A stretch of DNA of 64,000 nucleotides from Sphingomonas taxi. Its GTDB lineage: Bacteria; Pseudomonadota; Alphaproteobacteria; Sphingomonadales; Sphingomonadaceae. The DNA lies in NCBI GenBank assembly GCA_003243195.1, contig QFQI01000012.1:16834-80833 (forward strand), given 5' to 3'. The position numbers and the translations under genes are program-made. Below the pieces are notes generated by a model. That model worked only from the letters and a program-made list of their open reading frames with translations, was not told where the DNA came from and did not search any database. Shown here piece after piece: positions 15,848 through 23,695 of this stretch; position 1 is the stretch's first letter; the number at the start of each line of letters is the position of its first letter.

Positions 15848-17721
15848 CTCAGGCACCCGCCTTTGACGACGATGGGTCGATCACCGACCCTTTCGGCATC
15901 TATCGTGCAGAATGGTTGAAGGATGCGCTCTTTAAACTGTTCACCAAGCCGGCTTATTATCCTGAACTGGAAACGCCCCGGCCTTGCGTTCTCGTTGGTG
16001 GTCGCGGAACGGGCAAGACCACGGTCCTGCGATGCCTGTCCTACGAGGGACGCTTCGAGCTCGACAAGCATGACGCCGCCAACATCAACGATTGGCCCTA
16101 TTACGGCTTCTATTATCGGGTGAACACCAATCGCGTTACAGCGTTCCGCGGCGACGAACTTTCCGACCGCCAGTGGGAGCGGGTGTTTGCCCACTATATC
16201 AATATGGTGTTTTGCGGCCAGGTCGTAGAATTCCTGAATTGGCACGCCAAAACCGCGCCGCAGGGAGCGTCGCTTCCAGCGTCGGTGTGCCAGGACGTCG
16301 CCGATGCGCTCTATCTAGACCCGGCGGACGATCAGGCCGCACTCCTGACCAACATTCACCGGGGTCGACGGCGTTTCGAGGCATTTCTCAACAATCTCGA
16401 CGCGGGCGCATTGCCGCCTCTCTCCCTCCAGGGTCAGGCAATCGATGACCTGTGCCAGGCGGTCCTCGATATGCCCGAATTCTTGGGCAAGAACCTCTTT
16501 TTCATCGTCGACGAGTTTGAGAATCTACTTGATTATCAGCAGGTAGTTCTCAACACCCTGATCAAGCATTGCGGCCCGCATTATACATTCAAGATCGGCG
16601 TGCGCGATCTGGGCTGGCGCCGACGCAGTACCCTGAACGAAAATGAGCAACTCGTCAGCCCCGCCGACTATGAGCGGATCGACATCGAGCAACGGCTCCA
16701 AGGCGACCAATTCGTCAATTTCGCCGCCGACGTCTGTAATTTGCGGGCTCAGGTTTCGAAAGACTTCCCGTCCGGTCTCGACATCGCGCGCATCCTACCG
16801 GCTTTGTCCGCAGAAGAAGAAGCCGACCTATTGGGCGTGAAGGAGCATGCTGCGCGCATCCTCCGTCACATTGAGGTTGAATGCCCTCAGTGGACGGAAG
16901 AGGCCACCGCCATGGCGCCGCTGGATCTGTCGCTCGTGGATTTCTGGGCAAGGTCGCAGCAATCGAGCGTGGCCGCGGTGTTTGAGGAGCGCCGACGCGA
17001 ACCCAAGAGCTGGGACGACCGACTCGGCAATTACAAATTCGCCGTCCTCTTCACGTTGCGCCGCCGCAAACCCGGCATTCGGAAATATTATGCTGGCTGG
17101 CGGACCTACACGCTCATGGCGGGCGGCAACATCCGATACCTGCTCGAACTCGTCGGTCAGGCGCTTCTCCTGCAAAAGCGGGATGAGCGCAGCACGCCTG
17201 GAGAGCCTGTGCGCCCTGAACTGCAGACGCAGGCGGCCACTCAGGTCGGACGCAAGAATCTCTCGGAACTGGAGGGGCTTTCCGTCCACGGCGCGCAACT
17301 CACCAAGCTCCTACTCGGCCTCGGGAGAATCTTCGAGGTGCTGGCCAGCGAACCGGAAGGACATACGCCCGAGGTTACGCAGTTTACCTTGCCCGAAGAC
17401 GCGCCACTGGGCGACGCGGAGAAGCTCCTTTCGGCCGCCGTCATGCACCTCGCGCTTGTACGAAGTGTCGCGAACAAGCGGACTGACCTAGACCTCAAAG
17501 GCTACGACTATTCGGTCCACCCGATCTATTCGGCATTTTTCGTGTTCAGCTATCGGCGCAAGCGGAAGCTCCGTCTCACCCCCAACCAGCTGATGGCGCT
17601 CGTCCGGGAGCCCAAGACCGGGATCCGCCAGATCCTGCGTCAGAACAATCGGGGCGATGACGATTATCCTCTTCCCGATCAGCTACGGCTATTCGAAGGC
17701 TTCTATGAAGCCGATCAGTGA
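15844..17721 (+). CDS. ORC/CDC6-like P-loop ATPase of the four-gene defence operon
   Basis: This 625-residue protein has Walker A GGRGTGKTT (about residues 52-60) and Walker B LFFIVDEFENLL (219-229). The spacing fits AAA+/STAND ATPases of the ORC-CDC6 kind. The start SITDPFGIYRAEWL and the large all-helical second half show no membrane segments or nuclease motif. Such ATPases often act as DNA-bound sensors or loaders, so the effector is probably another operon member. The GTG start overlaps the preceding stop (GTGA), and the last 17 nt overlap the next gene. It is not BrxC-like as far as I can see, and no PglZ partner is present. Confidence 0.7.
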   Translation: MTQAPAFDDDGSITDPFGIYRAEWLKDALFKLFTKPAYYPELETPRPCVLVGGRGTGKTTVLRCLSYEGRFELDKHDAANINDWPYYGFYYRVNTNRVTAFRGDELSDRQWERVFAHYINMVFCGQVVEFLNWHAKTAPQGASLPASVCQDVADALYLDPADDQAALLTNIHRGRRRFEAFLNNLDAGALPPLSLQGQAIDDLCQAVLDMPEFLGKNLFFIVDEFENLLDYQQVVLNTLIKHCGPHYTFKIGVRDLGWRRRSTLNENEQLVSPADYERIDIEQRLQGDQFVNFAADVCNLRAQVSKDFPSGLDIARILPALSAEEEADLLGVKEHAARILRHIEVECPQWTEEATAMAPLDLSLVDFWARSQQSSVAAVFEERRREPKSWDDRLGNYKFAVLFTLRRRKPGIRKYYAGWRTYTLMAGGNIRYLLELVGQALLLQKRDERSTPGEPVRPELQTQAATQVGRKNLSELEGLSVHGAQLTKLLLGLGRIFEVLASEPEGHTPEVTQFTLPEDAPLGDAEKLLSAAVMHLALVRSVANKRTDLDLKGYDYSVHPIYSAFFVFSYRRKRKLRLTPNQLMALVREPKTGIRQILRQNNRGDDDYPLPDQLRLFEGFYEADQ

Positions 17722-18661
17722 GTGTCCGCTATTCACCCGGGATTTCGAGGATCCGTCGCGCTTTCAGCCGACGGCCGGCTCGAGCTACCTTTATGGCGTG
17801 ACATCGGAACCGCGTAGTGAGTTCGCGCTGTCTCTTTTGAAGCGGTCGTCGGGCGTACGCTTCGTCGAGATCAGAGATGGAGATGCCGGAGCGTTTGAGA
17901 CAAACCTCCCTGGCTTCGAAAGGGTGCCGACCCGGAGACGCGCGCCTTTGCAGGATTTCATCGCGTCGCTGGGGTGCGGCACGATCTACCTCGACATCAC
18001 CGGCCTTGGCCATGCTACATGGGCGCCATTGGTCAGGATCTGCCTCGAGGCCGGCCAACCTTTTCGTGTGATCTACCTCGAACCCGACACTTACAATGAG
18101 TCGCCGGCGCCGGATGCGGGCCAGATATTCGATCTGAGCGACCGTATCGACGGCATTGCGCCGATCCCGTTGTTCGCGTCGCTGGATGACCGCGCCGAGG
18201 ACGACATATGCTTCGTGCCGCTGCTCGGCTTCGAGGGCGTGCGTCTGTCGCACATGCTGAACGAGGTCCAGCCGCTGGCGAAGAAAATCTACCCGATCAT
18301 TGGCGTGCCCGGTTTTCGGCCTCATTATCCACTGGACGCCTATCTCGGGAATGCGGCGCCGCTCGAAAAATATAAGGCCGCCAGAAATCTCCGTTTTGCG
18401 CGATCGAACTGCCCATTCAGCTTATTCTATGCGCTTGAAGATATCCGCAATCGACACCCATCGCAGCAGCTCAAGGTCGGCCTGATCGGCACCAAGCCGC
18501 ATGCGCTGGGCGCAATCCTGTTCGCGATCGCGCACGGCGATGAGGTCGAGATCGTCTATGACAATGTGAAACGTAAAGTCGGCCGGACCGCTGGCACTGC
18601 ACGCTGCCTGGTCTATGGCGTATCTGACTTCCTCCCCCCGTCGCGACGGGCGGCGGCCTGA
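17705..18661 (+). CDS. Unassigned protein, third gene of the four-gene defence operon
   Basis: I do not recognise this 318-residue protein. Alternating hydrophobic stretches suggest an alpha/beta fold: GTIYLDITGLGHATW, FRVIYLEPDTY, LKVGLIGTKPHALGAILFAI, DEVEIVYDNVKRKVGRTAG. The GTKPHALG segment and the closing KRKVGRT are the best candidates for a ligand or catalytic site. I see no classical nuclease, TIR, protease or membrane signature. The ATG at 17705 gives a 17-nt overlap with the ATPase. An upstream in-frame start at 17657 would add 16 residues inside that gene. The stop shares one base with the methyltransferase start (TGATG). It may be the effector or an adaptor; neither can be shown here. 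Confidence 0.75.
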   Translation: MKPISECPLFTRDFEDPSRFQPTAGSSYLYGVTSEPRSEFALSLLKRSSGVRFVEIRDGDAGAFETNLPGFERVPTRRRAPLQDFIASLGCGTIYLDITGLGHATWAPLVRICLEAGQPFRVIYLEPDTYNESPAPDAGQIFDLSDRIDGIAPIPLFASLDDRAEDDICFVPLLGFEGVRLSHMLNEVQPLAKKIYPIIGVPGFRPHYPLDAYLGNAAPLEKYKAARNLRFARSNCPFSLFYALEDIRNRHPSQQLKVGLIGTKPHALGAILFAIAHGDEVEIVYDNVKRKVGRTAGTARCLVYGVSDFLPPSRRAAA

Positions 18662-19785
18662 TGGACGCCATCTATACGCCGCCCATTCTCGCGAAATTCC
18701 TTGCCGAGGCATCCACGCTGGTATTGCCCCGATCGGTCGCCGATTTTGCGGCCGGGGATGGTGCCCTGTTGAGGGCAGCAGCCGCGCGGTGGCCGGAAGT
18801 GAAGCTGTTCGGCTCCGATATCGATGAAGAAGCGGTCGCGTCGATCCAAGCGCTGCTGCCGGGATGCGATACGATGCTTGTCGACTTTTTGGCGGATGCC
18901 TCCGACCGGCTACTTACAGACCGCCTGTTTGATTTGATATTGCTCAATCCGCCATTCTCCGGCCGCGGCAACAAGCGCTATTCTGCCGAGATCGAGGGCA
19001 TCCATTACAAGGCGAGCAAGGCTTTAGCATTCGTTGCTCGGGCGCTCGCGCACCTGGCGCCAGGGGGTGAAATTATCGCCATCCTGCCGGCTTCCGTACT
19101 CACCAGCGAGCGAGACGCGGCCTTGCGGACGGCGATGCGGGCATGGGGCCATGTCGAACAGATCGGGGATGTGTGGCGGACTGCCTTCAAGTCTCACGCC
19201 GTCGCCGTAACGGTCTTACGCATCACGAGAGCAAAGCCAAAGCGAAAGACCATAGGCAAGCCGTCCCTGGTATCGTTGCGTCCTTTCGCCGTCGAGATGA
19301 CGCGAGGATCACTTTCCGTGCATGAGCAGGTGGCAACCGATACCGGCCCGCGCTTCATTCATACAACCGACCTTCAACGCAATTGCCTCTTACCATCTGA
19401 CCGGCGCGCCTCCTCTGCGCATAGAACGATCAGCGGCCCAGCAGTCCTGATTTCGCGTGTTGGGCGACCGAGCAGCGACAAGATCGTGCTGCTCCCGTCG
19501 GGCGAGGCGGTGCTGTCCGATTGTGTGATCGCGCTTCAGACGATTCCAAGCGGCTCTGAGCAGGCATTGGCCAATCTCCTTGTCGAGAATTGGGAAAGCC
19601 TGAAGACGGCCTACGGCGGGAGCTGCGCGCCCTACACGACCCTGAAGCGCTTGGCCGAAGCCCTTCTTCGCATCGGAGTCGGCAGTTCGGTTCGACGCGA
19701 AGAGCGGCAACCAGCACGAGCGAGGGTCGGGCTCGTCGAACCACTTTCGACCGGCCAAGCTGCAAAGAAGCGCTCCGCCGGTTGA
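18661..19785 (+). CDS. N6-adenine DNA methyltransferase (NPPF type), fourth gene of the defence operon
   Basis: This 374-residue gamma-type methyltransferase has the AdoMet motif ADFAAGDG (residues 27-34), an acidic GSDID at the end of beta 2, and the catalytic LLNPPFSGRGN (94-104). From about residue 210 a separate domain with short beta-like strands should recognise DNA. The sequence lacks a nuclease domain, so it is not a fused type IIG enzyme. In this context it could mark self DNA for the PRTase/ATPase pair, as in other methylation-guided systems. The start overlaps the upstream stop by one base. A rho-independent terminator follows 95 bp after the stop. The C-terminal 40 residues are basic and low-complexity. 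Confidence 0.85.
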   Translation: MDAIYTPPILAKFLAEASTLVLPRSVADFAAGDGALLRAAAARWPEVKLFGSDIDEEAVASIQALLPGCDTMLVDFLADASDRLLTDRLFDLILLNPPFSGRGNKRYSAEIEGIHYKASKALAFVARALAHLAPGGEIIAILPASVLTSERDAALRTAMRAWGHVEQIGDVWRTAFKSHAVAVTVLRITRAKPKRKTIGKPSLVSLRPFAVEMTRGSLSVHEQVATDTGPRFIHTTDLQRNCLLPSDRRASSAHRTISGPAVLISRVGRPSSDKIVLLPSGEAVLSDCVIALQTIPSGSEQALANLLVENWESLKTAYGGSCAPYTTLKRLAEALLRIGVGSSVRREERQPARARVGLVEPLSTGQAAKKRSAG

Positions 19786-19880
19786 CGACGCTGGTCGTGG
19801 TTGAGCGGGGAAGACGCGCTTCAAGCCGCTCTCTTGTGCCCCCTAGACGGTAAAGGAACAGAAATTTCCCAATTTTTACA

Positions 19881-19916
19881 GTGCCCGGGTTTGGAGCTTT
19901 CCGGGCACCATTTTTC
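19881..19916 (+). terminator. Rho-independent terminator ending the defence operon
   Basis: An 8-bp perfect stem (GTGCCCGG at 19881 with CCGGGCAC at 19901) encloses a 12-base loop. CA and a run of five T follow it on the plus strand. The other strand has A where T would be needed, so it acts only for the plus-strand operon. From here to 20181 I see no gene. The change from AT-richer to GC-rich sequence makes this the apparent right edge of the island. Confidence 0.75.
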
Positions 19917-20181
19917 ACCATGGTCGGGCAGCGCCCCGCATGGTGCGAGCGGCGCGGGCGGGCGCTACCTTTTCTTCGGCACAGATAGCGGAGCGCGACC
20001 GGTTTTCGGGCATCGTTCCGGCGTGCGTCGGCCATGCCGGTTGCCATCCCGCACCCCTCGCCATCGCCAGCGTTTCCGCGTGGCGGCCGCGGATCCCGCT
20101 GTTGCGGGATGGGTGAACCTGCGCCGTAAACTAGCTTTAATCACTCCCGGTGCATGGTGCGTCCATAGGGGGACGACGGCT

Positions 20182-21468
20182 GTGCTGGTGACCATCAAGA
20201 CGAAAGATGCGCGGATCGGCATGTTTGTGCATGCCGTGGAGGGCGGGTGGCTCGCCAGTCCGTTCTGGCGGGCGCAACTCGTCCTGACGAAAGCGAGCGA
20301 GATCAACAAGCTGCTTGCCGCCGGCATCAACGAGATCGTGATCGACACCACCAAGGGCGTCGGCCCCGCGCTGCCGGTCGTCGAGGTGGCCGAGGTGCCC
20401 GCGCCGGCGGCGATGATCGAACCCGCCGCCGACTCGCTCCCCGCGACCGAGCTGCAAAGGCCGCGGCGGCGCGCGATGACCGAGCTGGACCGCGCGCGCG
20501 GCACCGTGGAGCGCTGCAAGTCGGCGGTGATGGCGATGTTCGGCGAGGTGCGGCTGGGCCATGCGGTGGATACGAGCGCGATGACCCCGCTGGTGGAAGA
20601 GATCGCGCAATCGGTGACCCGCGACGCCAGCGCGATGCTGAATGTCACCCGCCTGAAGACCAAGGACGAATATACCTATCTCCATTCGGTCGCGGTCGCC
20701 GCGCTGCTGGTCCACTTCGCGCGCCATCTGAAGCTGCCGGAGGAGGAGGTGCTCGACCTGTGCATGGCCGGGCTGCTGCACGATATCGGCAAGATGGCCG
20801 TGCCCAATGCGCTGCTGGCGAAACCGGGCAAGCTCGATCCGCCCGAGATGGCGGTGCTGCGTCACCATCCGGAGAAGGGGCACGCGTTGCTGCGCGCCGG
20901 GCGCGACGTGTCGGAGGTGGTGCTGGACGTCTGCCTGCATCATCACGAGCGCGTCGACGGGCGCGGCTACCCCTTCGGGCTGACCGGCGAGCAACTGAGC
21001 ATGGCCGCGCGGATGGGGGCGATCTGCGACGTCTATGACGCCGTGACCTCGCTGCGCCCGTACAAGCGACCATGGTCGCCCAGCGACGCGCTGTCGCGGA
21101 TGCAGTCGTGGACCGGCCATTTCGACCAGGAACTGCTGGCGCGCTTCATCGACAGCATCGGCATCCACCCGGTCGGCGGGCTGGTGCGGCTGCGCTCCAG
21201 CCGGCTGGCGCTGGTGATCGAGGGCAATGATGCCGATCCCACCGCGCCGCGCGTCCGCGTCTTCTATGACATACCGATGCGGCGCTTCATCCCGCAGGAC
21301 GATCTGTGGGCGAAGGGGGGGGCGGATGGTGATCCGATCCACCGTTCGGAACGCGGCAGCCACTGGTTCGACGATGACTGGCCGGCCGTCGAAGCCGCGG
21401 TGCGCGCGGGGCAGGTTCCCTCATCCGCGCGGCCGTCATCCACCCTCTCCCTGTGCGCGCGAGGCTGA
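20182..21468 (+). CDS. HD-GYP domain c-di-GMP phosphodiesterase with N-terminal DUF3391
   Basis: This 428-residue protein should hydrolyse cyclic di-GMP. The N-terminus (ARIGMFVHAVEGGWLASPFW, then GINEIVIDTTKG) is the DUF3391 domain usual in this family. The HD-GYP domain has HSVAVAALL, LLHDIGKMAVP, HHPEKGH and the hallmark HHERVDGRGYP, with metal ligands intact. I chose the GTG at 20182 because it begins the DUF3391 match and follows GGGGGA. The frame stays open to 19801 but crosses the terminator region. The GGDEF gene starts 3 bp after the stop, so synthesis and breakdown of c-di-GMP are encoded together. There are no membrane segments. Confidence 0.88.
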   Translation: MLVTIKTKDARIGMFVHAVEGGWLASPFWRAQLVLTKASEINKLLAAGINEIVIDTTKGVGPALPVVEVAEVPAPAAMIEPAADSLPATELQRPRRRAMTELDRARGTVERCKSAVMAMFGEVRLGHAVDTSAMTPLVEEIAQSVTRDASAMLNVTRLKTKDEYTYLHSVAVAALLVHFARHLKLPEEEVLDLCMAGLLHDIGKMAVPNALLAKPGKLDPPEMAVLRHHPEKGHALLRAGRDVSEVVLDVCLHHHERVDGRGYPFGLTGEQLSMAARMGAICDVYDAVTSLRPYKRPWSPSDALSRMQSWTGHFDQELLARFIDSIGIHPVGGLVRLRSSRLALVIEGNDADPTAPRVRVFYDIPMRRFIPQDDLWAKGGADGDPIHRSERGSHWFDDDWPAVEAAVRAGQVPSSARPSSTLSLCARG

Positions 21469-21470
21469 CC

Positions 21471-22583
21471 ATGCCCTTGTCTTCGATCCCCGCGGCGAGC
21501 CGCCGCCGCCGCATGCTGGGCTGGTTCGCCGGAGATGGCGGCGGCGAGCCGGTCGCCGACACGCGGCCCGCCGTCAATCTGGCGGATACGCGCGCGATGG
21601 TGCAGCGCCGGCTGTTCAACGACATCGGCGAACTGATGTTCGCGCATGCGCTCACCCCGTCGCCGCGCACCTACAGCGTGCTGCACTCCTATCTGTCGGG
21701 CGACGACGTGCGCACCAGCGCCGCGGTGGCGAGCGAATTGCGCGACGGCGTGCGGCTGACCGACGCGGCGGTGATGCGGATCGCCACCAACGCCAGCGCC
21801 GCCGAGCTGCAGCCCGATGCGCTGGCGCGGATCGCCGACGCGCTGGAAACGCGCATCGCCGAATGCCTGTCCGCCGCCGGCGAATCGCGCAGCTCCGCCG
21901 AGACGTTCGGCACCGCGCTGAACGAGGAGGCGGAAAAGCTGGAGCATGATCCCCACGCCGCGCTCCAGCGGATCGTCGCGCTAACCCACGAGGCGGTGGA
22001 GGCGACGCAACTGGTCGAGGCGCAGTTGCAACGCACGCGCGAGGAGGCGAACAGGCTGCGTACCGACCTGCAACGTGCCCGCCGCGCGGCCGAGCAGGAC
22101 CATCTCACCTCGCTGCCCAACCGCCGCTGTTTCGAAAGCCGCCTGCGCGCGGTCACCAGCGCGGCGGACGGCGCGAACGCCGTGGTCGCCTTGTGCGATA
22201 TTGATGATTTCAAGCAGATCAACGATCGTTTCGGCCACCCGGCGGGGGACCGCGTGCTGAAGTTCGTCGCCACCTTCCTGCGCGGCCAGTTGGGCCGCAA
22301 GGTCGTGGTCGCACGCTACGGCGGCGAGGAATTCGCGTGCTTGTTCGAGCATCATACGCTCGCCGAGGCGCGGCTGATGCTCGACCGGGCGCGCGACCGG
22401 CTGACGGAACGCTCGCTGGTGCATCAGGAAAGCGGGGAGACGATCGGGCATATCAGCTTCTCGGCCGGCGTGACCGCGATCGGCGCCGCCGATGGCGTCG
22501 AAGCGCTGGGCCGCGCCGACCTGGCGCTCTATGCGGCCAAGAACGGCGGCAAGAACCGCGTGGTCTGCGCCGGGCCGATCTGA
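21471..22583 (+). CDS. GGDEF diguanylate cyclase
   Basis: The 370-residue protein has a long helical N-terminal half of unknown signal specificity and a coiled linker (VEAQLQRTREEANRLRTDLQ). A complete GGDEF domain follows, with DHLTSLPNR, DIDDFKQINDRFGH and the active-site motif RYGGEEF, then ALYAAKNGGKNRV. The inhibitory I-site (RxxD five residues before GGEEF) is missing, because the segment reads LGRKVVVA. Product inhibition at this site is therefore not expected. The ATG follows the HD-GYP stop by 2 bases. Although far from any known partner, it probably works with that phosphodiesterase. Confidence 0.88.
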   Translation: MPLSSIPAASRRRRMLGWFAGDGGGEPVADTRPAVNLADTRAMVQRRLFNDIGELMFAHALTPSPRTYSVLHSYLSGDDVRTSAAVASELRDGVRLTDAAVMRIATNASAAELQPDALARIADALETRIAECLSAAGESRSSAETFGTALNEEAEKLEHDPHAALQRIVALTHEAVEATQLVEAQLQRTREEANRLRTDLQRARRAAEQDHLTSLPNRRCFESRLRAVTSAADGANAVVALCDIDDFKQINDRFGHPAGDRVLKFVATFLRGQLGRKVVVARYGGEEFACLFEHHTLAEARLMLDRARDRLTERSLVHQESGETIGHISFSAGVTAIGAADGVEALGRADLALYAAKNGGKNRVVCAGPI

Positions 22584-22617
22584 GGCGCCGCGCGCCGCAC
22601 CTGATCGTCCGCGCCGT

Positions 22618-23571
22618 TCAGGCCGGCCCTCCGCCCGCGTCGGCGATGCGCGCCCACGCCGCGATCTCGGCATCCATATGGCGCAGCACGCGCAGGTCGC
22701 CGGCGCGGGCGGCGGGCAGGTCGATCGTCACGTCGGCCTCCCATTCCCAGGTGGCGTTGCCGCAGAGCGTCACCATCGCGTCGGCCGCGGCGCGCGCGCG
22801 CACCAGTCCGCCGCGATTGAACACCGTCACCTCGCGATCATAGCCGATCCGCCCGGTAAGGCAGGCGGCATAGGTGGAGGCGGCCATCGCGCTGCCGCAA
22901 CTGTCGGTCAGGCCCACGCCGCGCTCGAAGGTGCGCACGAACAGCGCGTCGTCACCCCGGACCTCGACGAACGAGACGTTGGCGCGGTGGGGCAGCCAGG
23001 GCGGCGCCGCTTCGCACACCGCGCCGATCCGCGACAGATCGGCATCGTCCACCGCCTCCACGAAGCTGACCAGATGCGGATTGGGCATGGCAACCGCGGT
23101 GAAGCGGCGCGCGGTCGGCAATCCGGCGACCGGCGCATCGACCAGCCGCGCGCCCGCGCCGTCCAGCAGCAGCGGCCAGCGTGCGATGTCCAGCGTCGCC
23201 GGACCGGCGGTCTCCTCCACGGTGTAGACGTCGGCGCCGAGCGGCGCGGCGCGCGCGACCGTCGCGTCGCTGGTCTTCAGCCGCGCCACCGCGCGCGTGA
23301 TCCCCAGCGCCTCGAACCCCGCGCGCGCGACGCAGCGCAGGCCGTTCAGGCACGTCTCGGCCTCCGATCCGTCGCTGTTGAACATGCGCATGCCGAACGC
23401 CGCCTGCGCGTCTCCGTCGGTCAGCACCAGCAGCCCGTCGCCGCCGACCGGCCCGGCGCGGTTCGCCAGCGCGCGCGCCACCTGCGCCCATTCGGCATCG
23501 GACAGCGACACCGCCCGACCGTCGACCAGCGGGAAATCGTTGCCCGAACCATGGCATTTGATGAAGCGCAT
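22618..23571 (-). CDS. DapF-like epimerase (diaminopimelate epimerase family, divergent)
   Basis: This 317-residue protein follows the DapF plan, with two half-domains each giving a catalytic cysteine. HGSGNDFPLVDGR opens the protein. NSDGSEAETCLNGLR holds Cys74, and GLTDSCGSAMAAS holds Cys224. Usual DapF reads GLGNDF, MCGNGxR and ACGTG, so all three motifs are altered while the cysteines remain. DapF turns LL- into meso-diaminopimelate for lysine and peptidoglycan. The changes leave room for another amino-acid substrate. The ATG at 23571 has an AGGGGG site 7-8 nt upstream, better than the ATG at 23577. The dapD gene lies elsewhere in the window (57398). Confidence 0.7.
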   Translation of the reverse strand: MRFIKCHGSGNDFPLVDGRAVSLSDAEWAQVARALANRAGPVGGDGLLVLTDGDAQAAFGMRMFNSDGSEAETCLNGLRCVARAGFEALGITRAVARLKTSDATVARAAPLGADVYTVEETAGPATLDIARWPLLLDGAGARLVDAPVAGLPTARRFTAVAMPNPHLVSFVEAVDDADLSRIGAVCEAAPPWLPHRANVSFVEVRGDDALFVRTFERGVGLTDSCGSAMAASTYAACLTGRIGYDREVTVFNRGGLVRARAAADAMVTLCGNATWEWEADVTIDLPAARAGDLRVLRHMDAEIAAWARIADAGGGPA

Positions 23572-23695
23572 CTGCATGCCCCCTATCTGTCCGCACGACC
23601 ACGGCAGGGCAAGGGGCAGTGCCGCGTCGCCGGCGCGCGGTTTTCGCGGCTGCGTGGTTGAAACCTCCGCCGCACTCCCGCATTCATCACTCCCG

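Noticed and set aside
14930..19785. The operon as BREX
   Set aside because: There is an ATPase and a methyltransferase, but no PglZ, BrxL or BrxA-like gene, and the ATPase does not look like BrxC.
23572..23695. A Fur or MntR box before the NRAMP gene
   Set aside because: No convincing palindrome of either type could be read in the divergent region.
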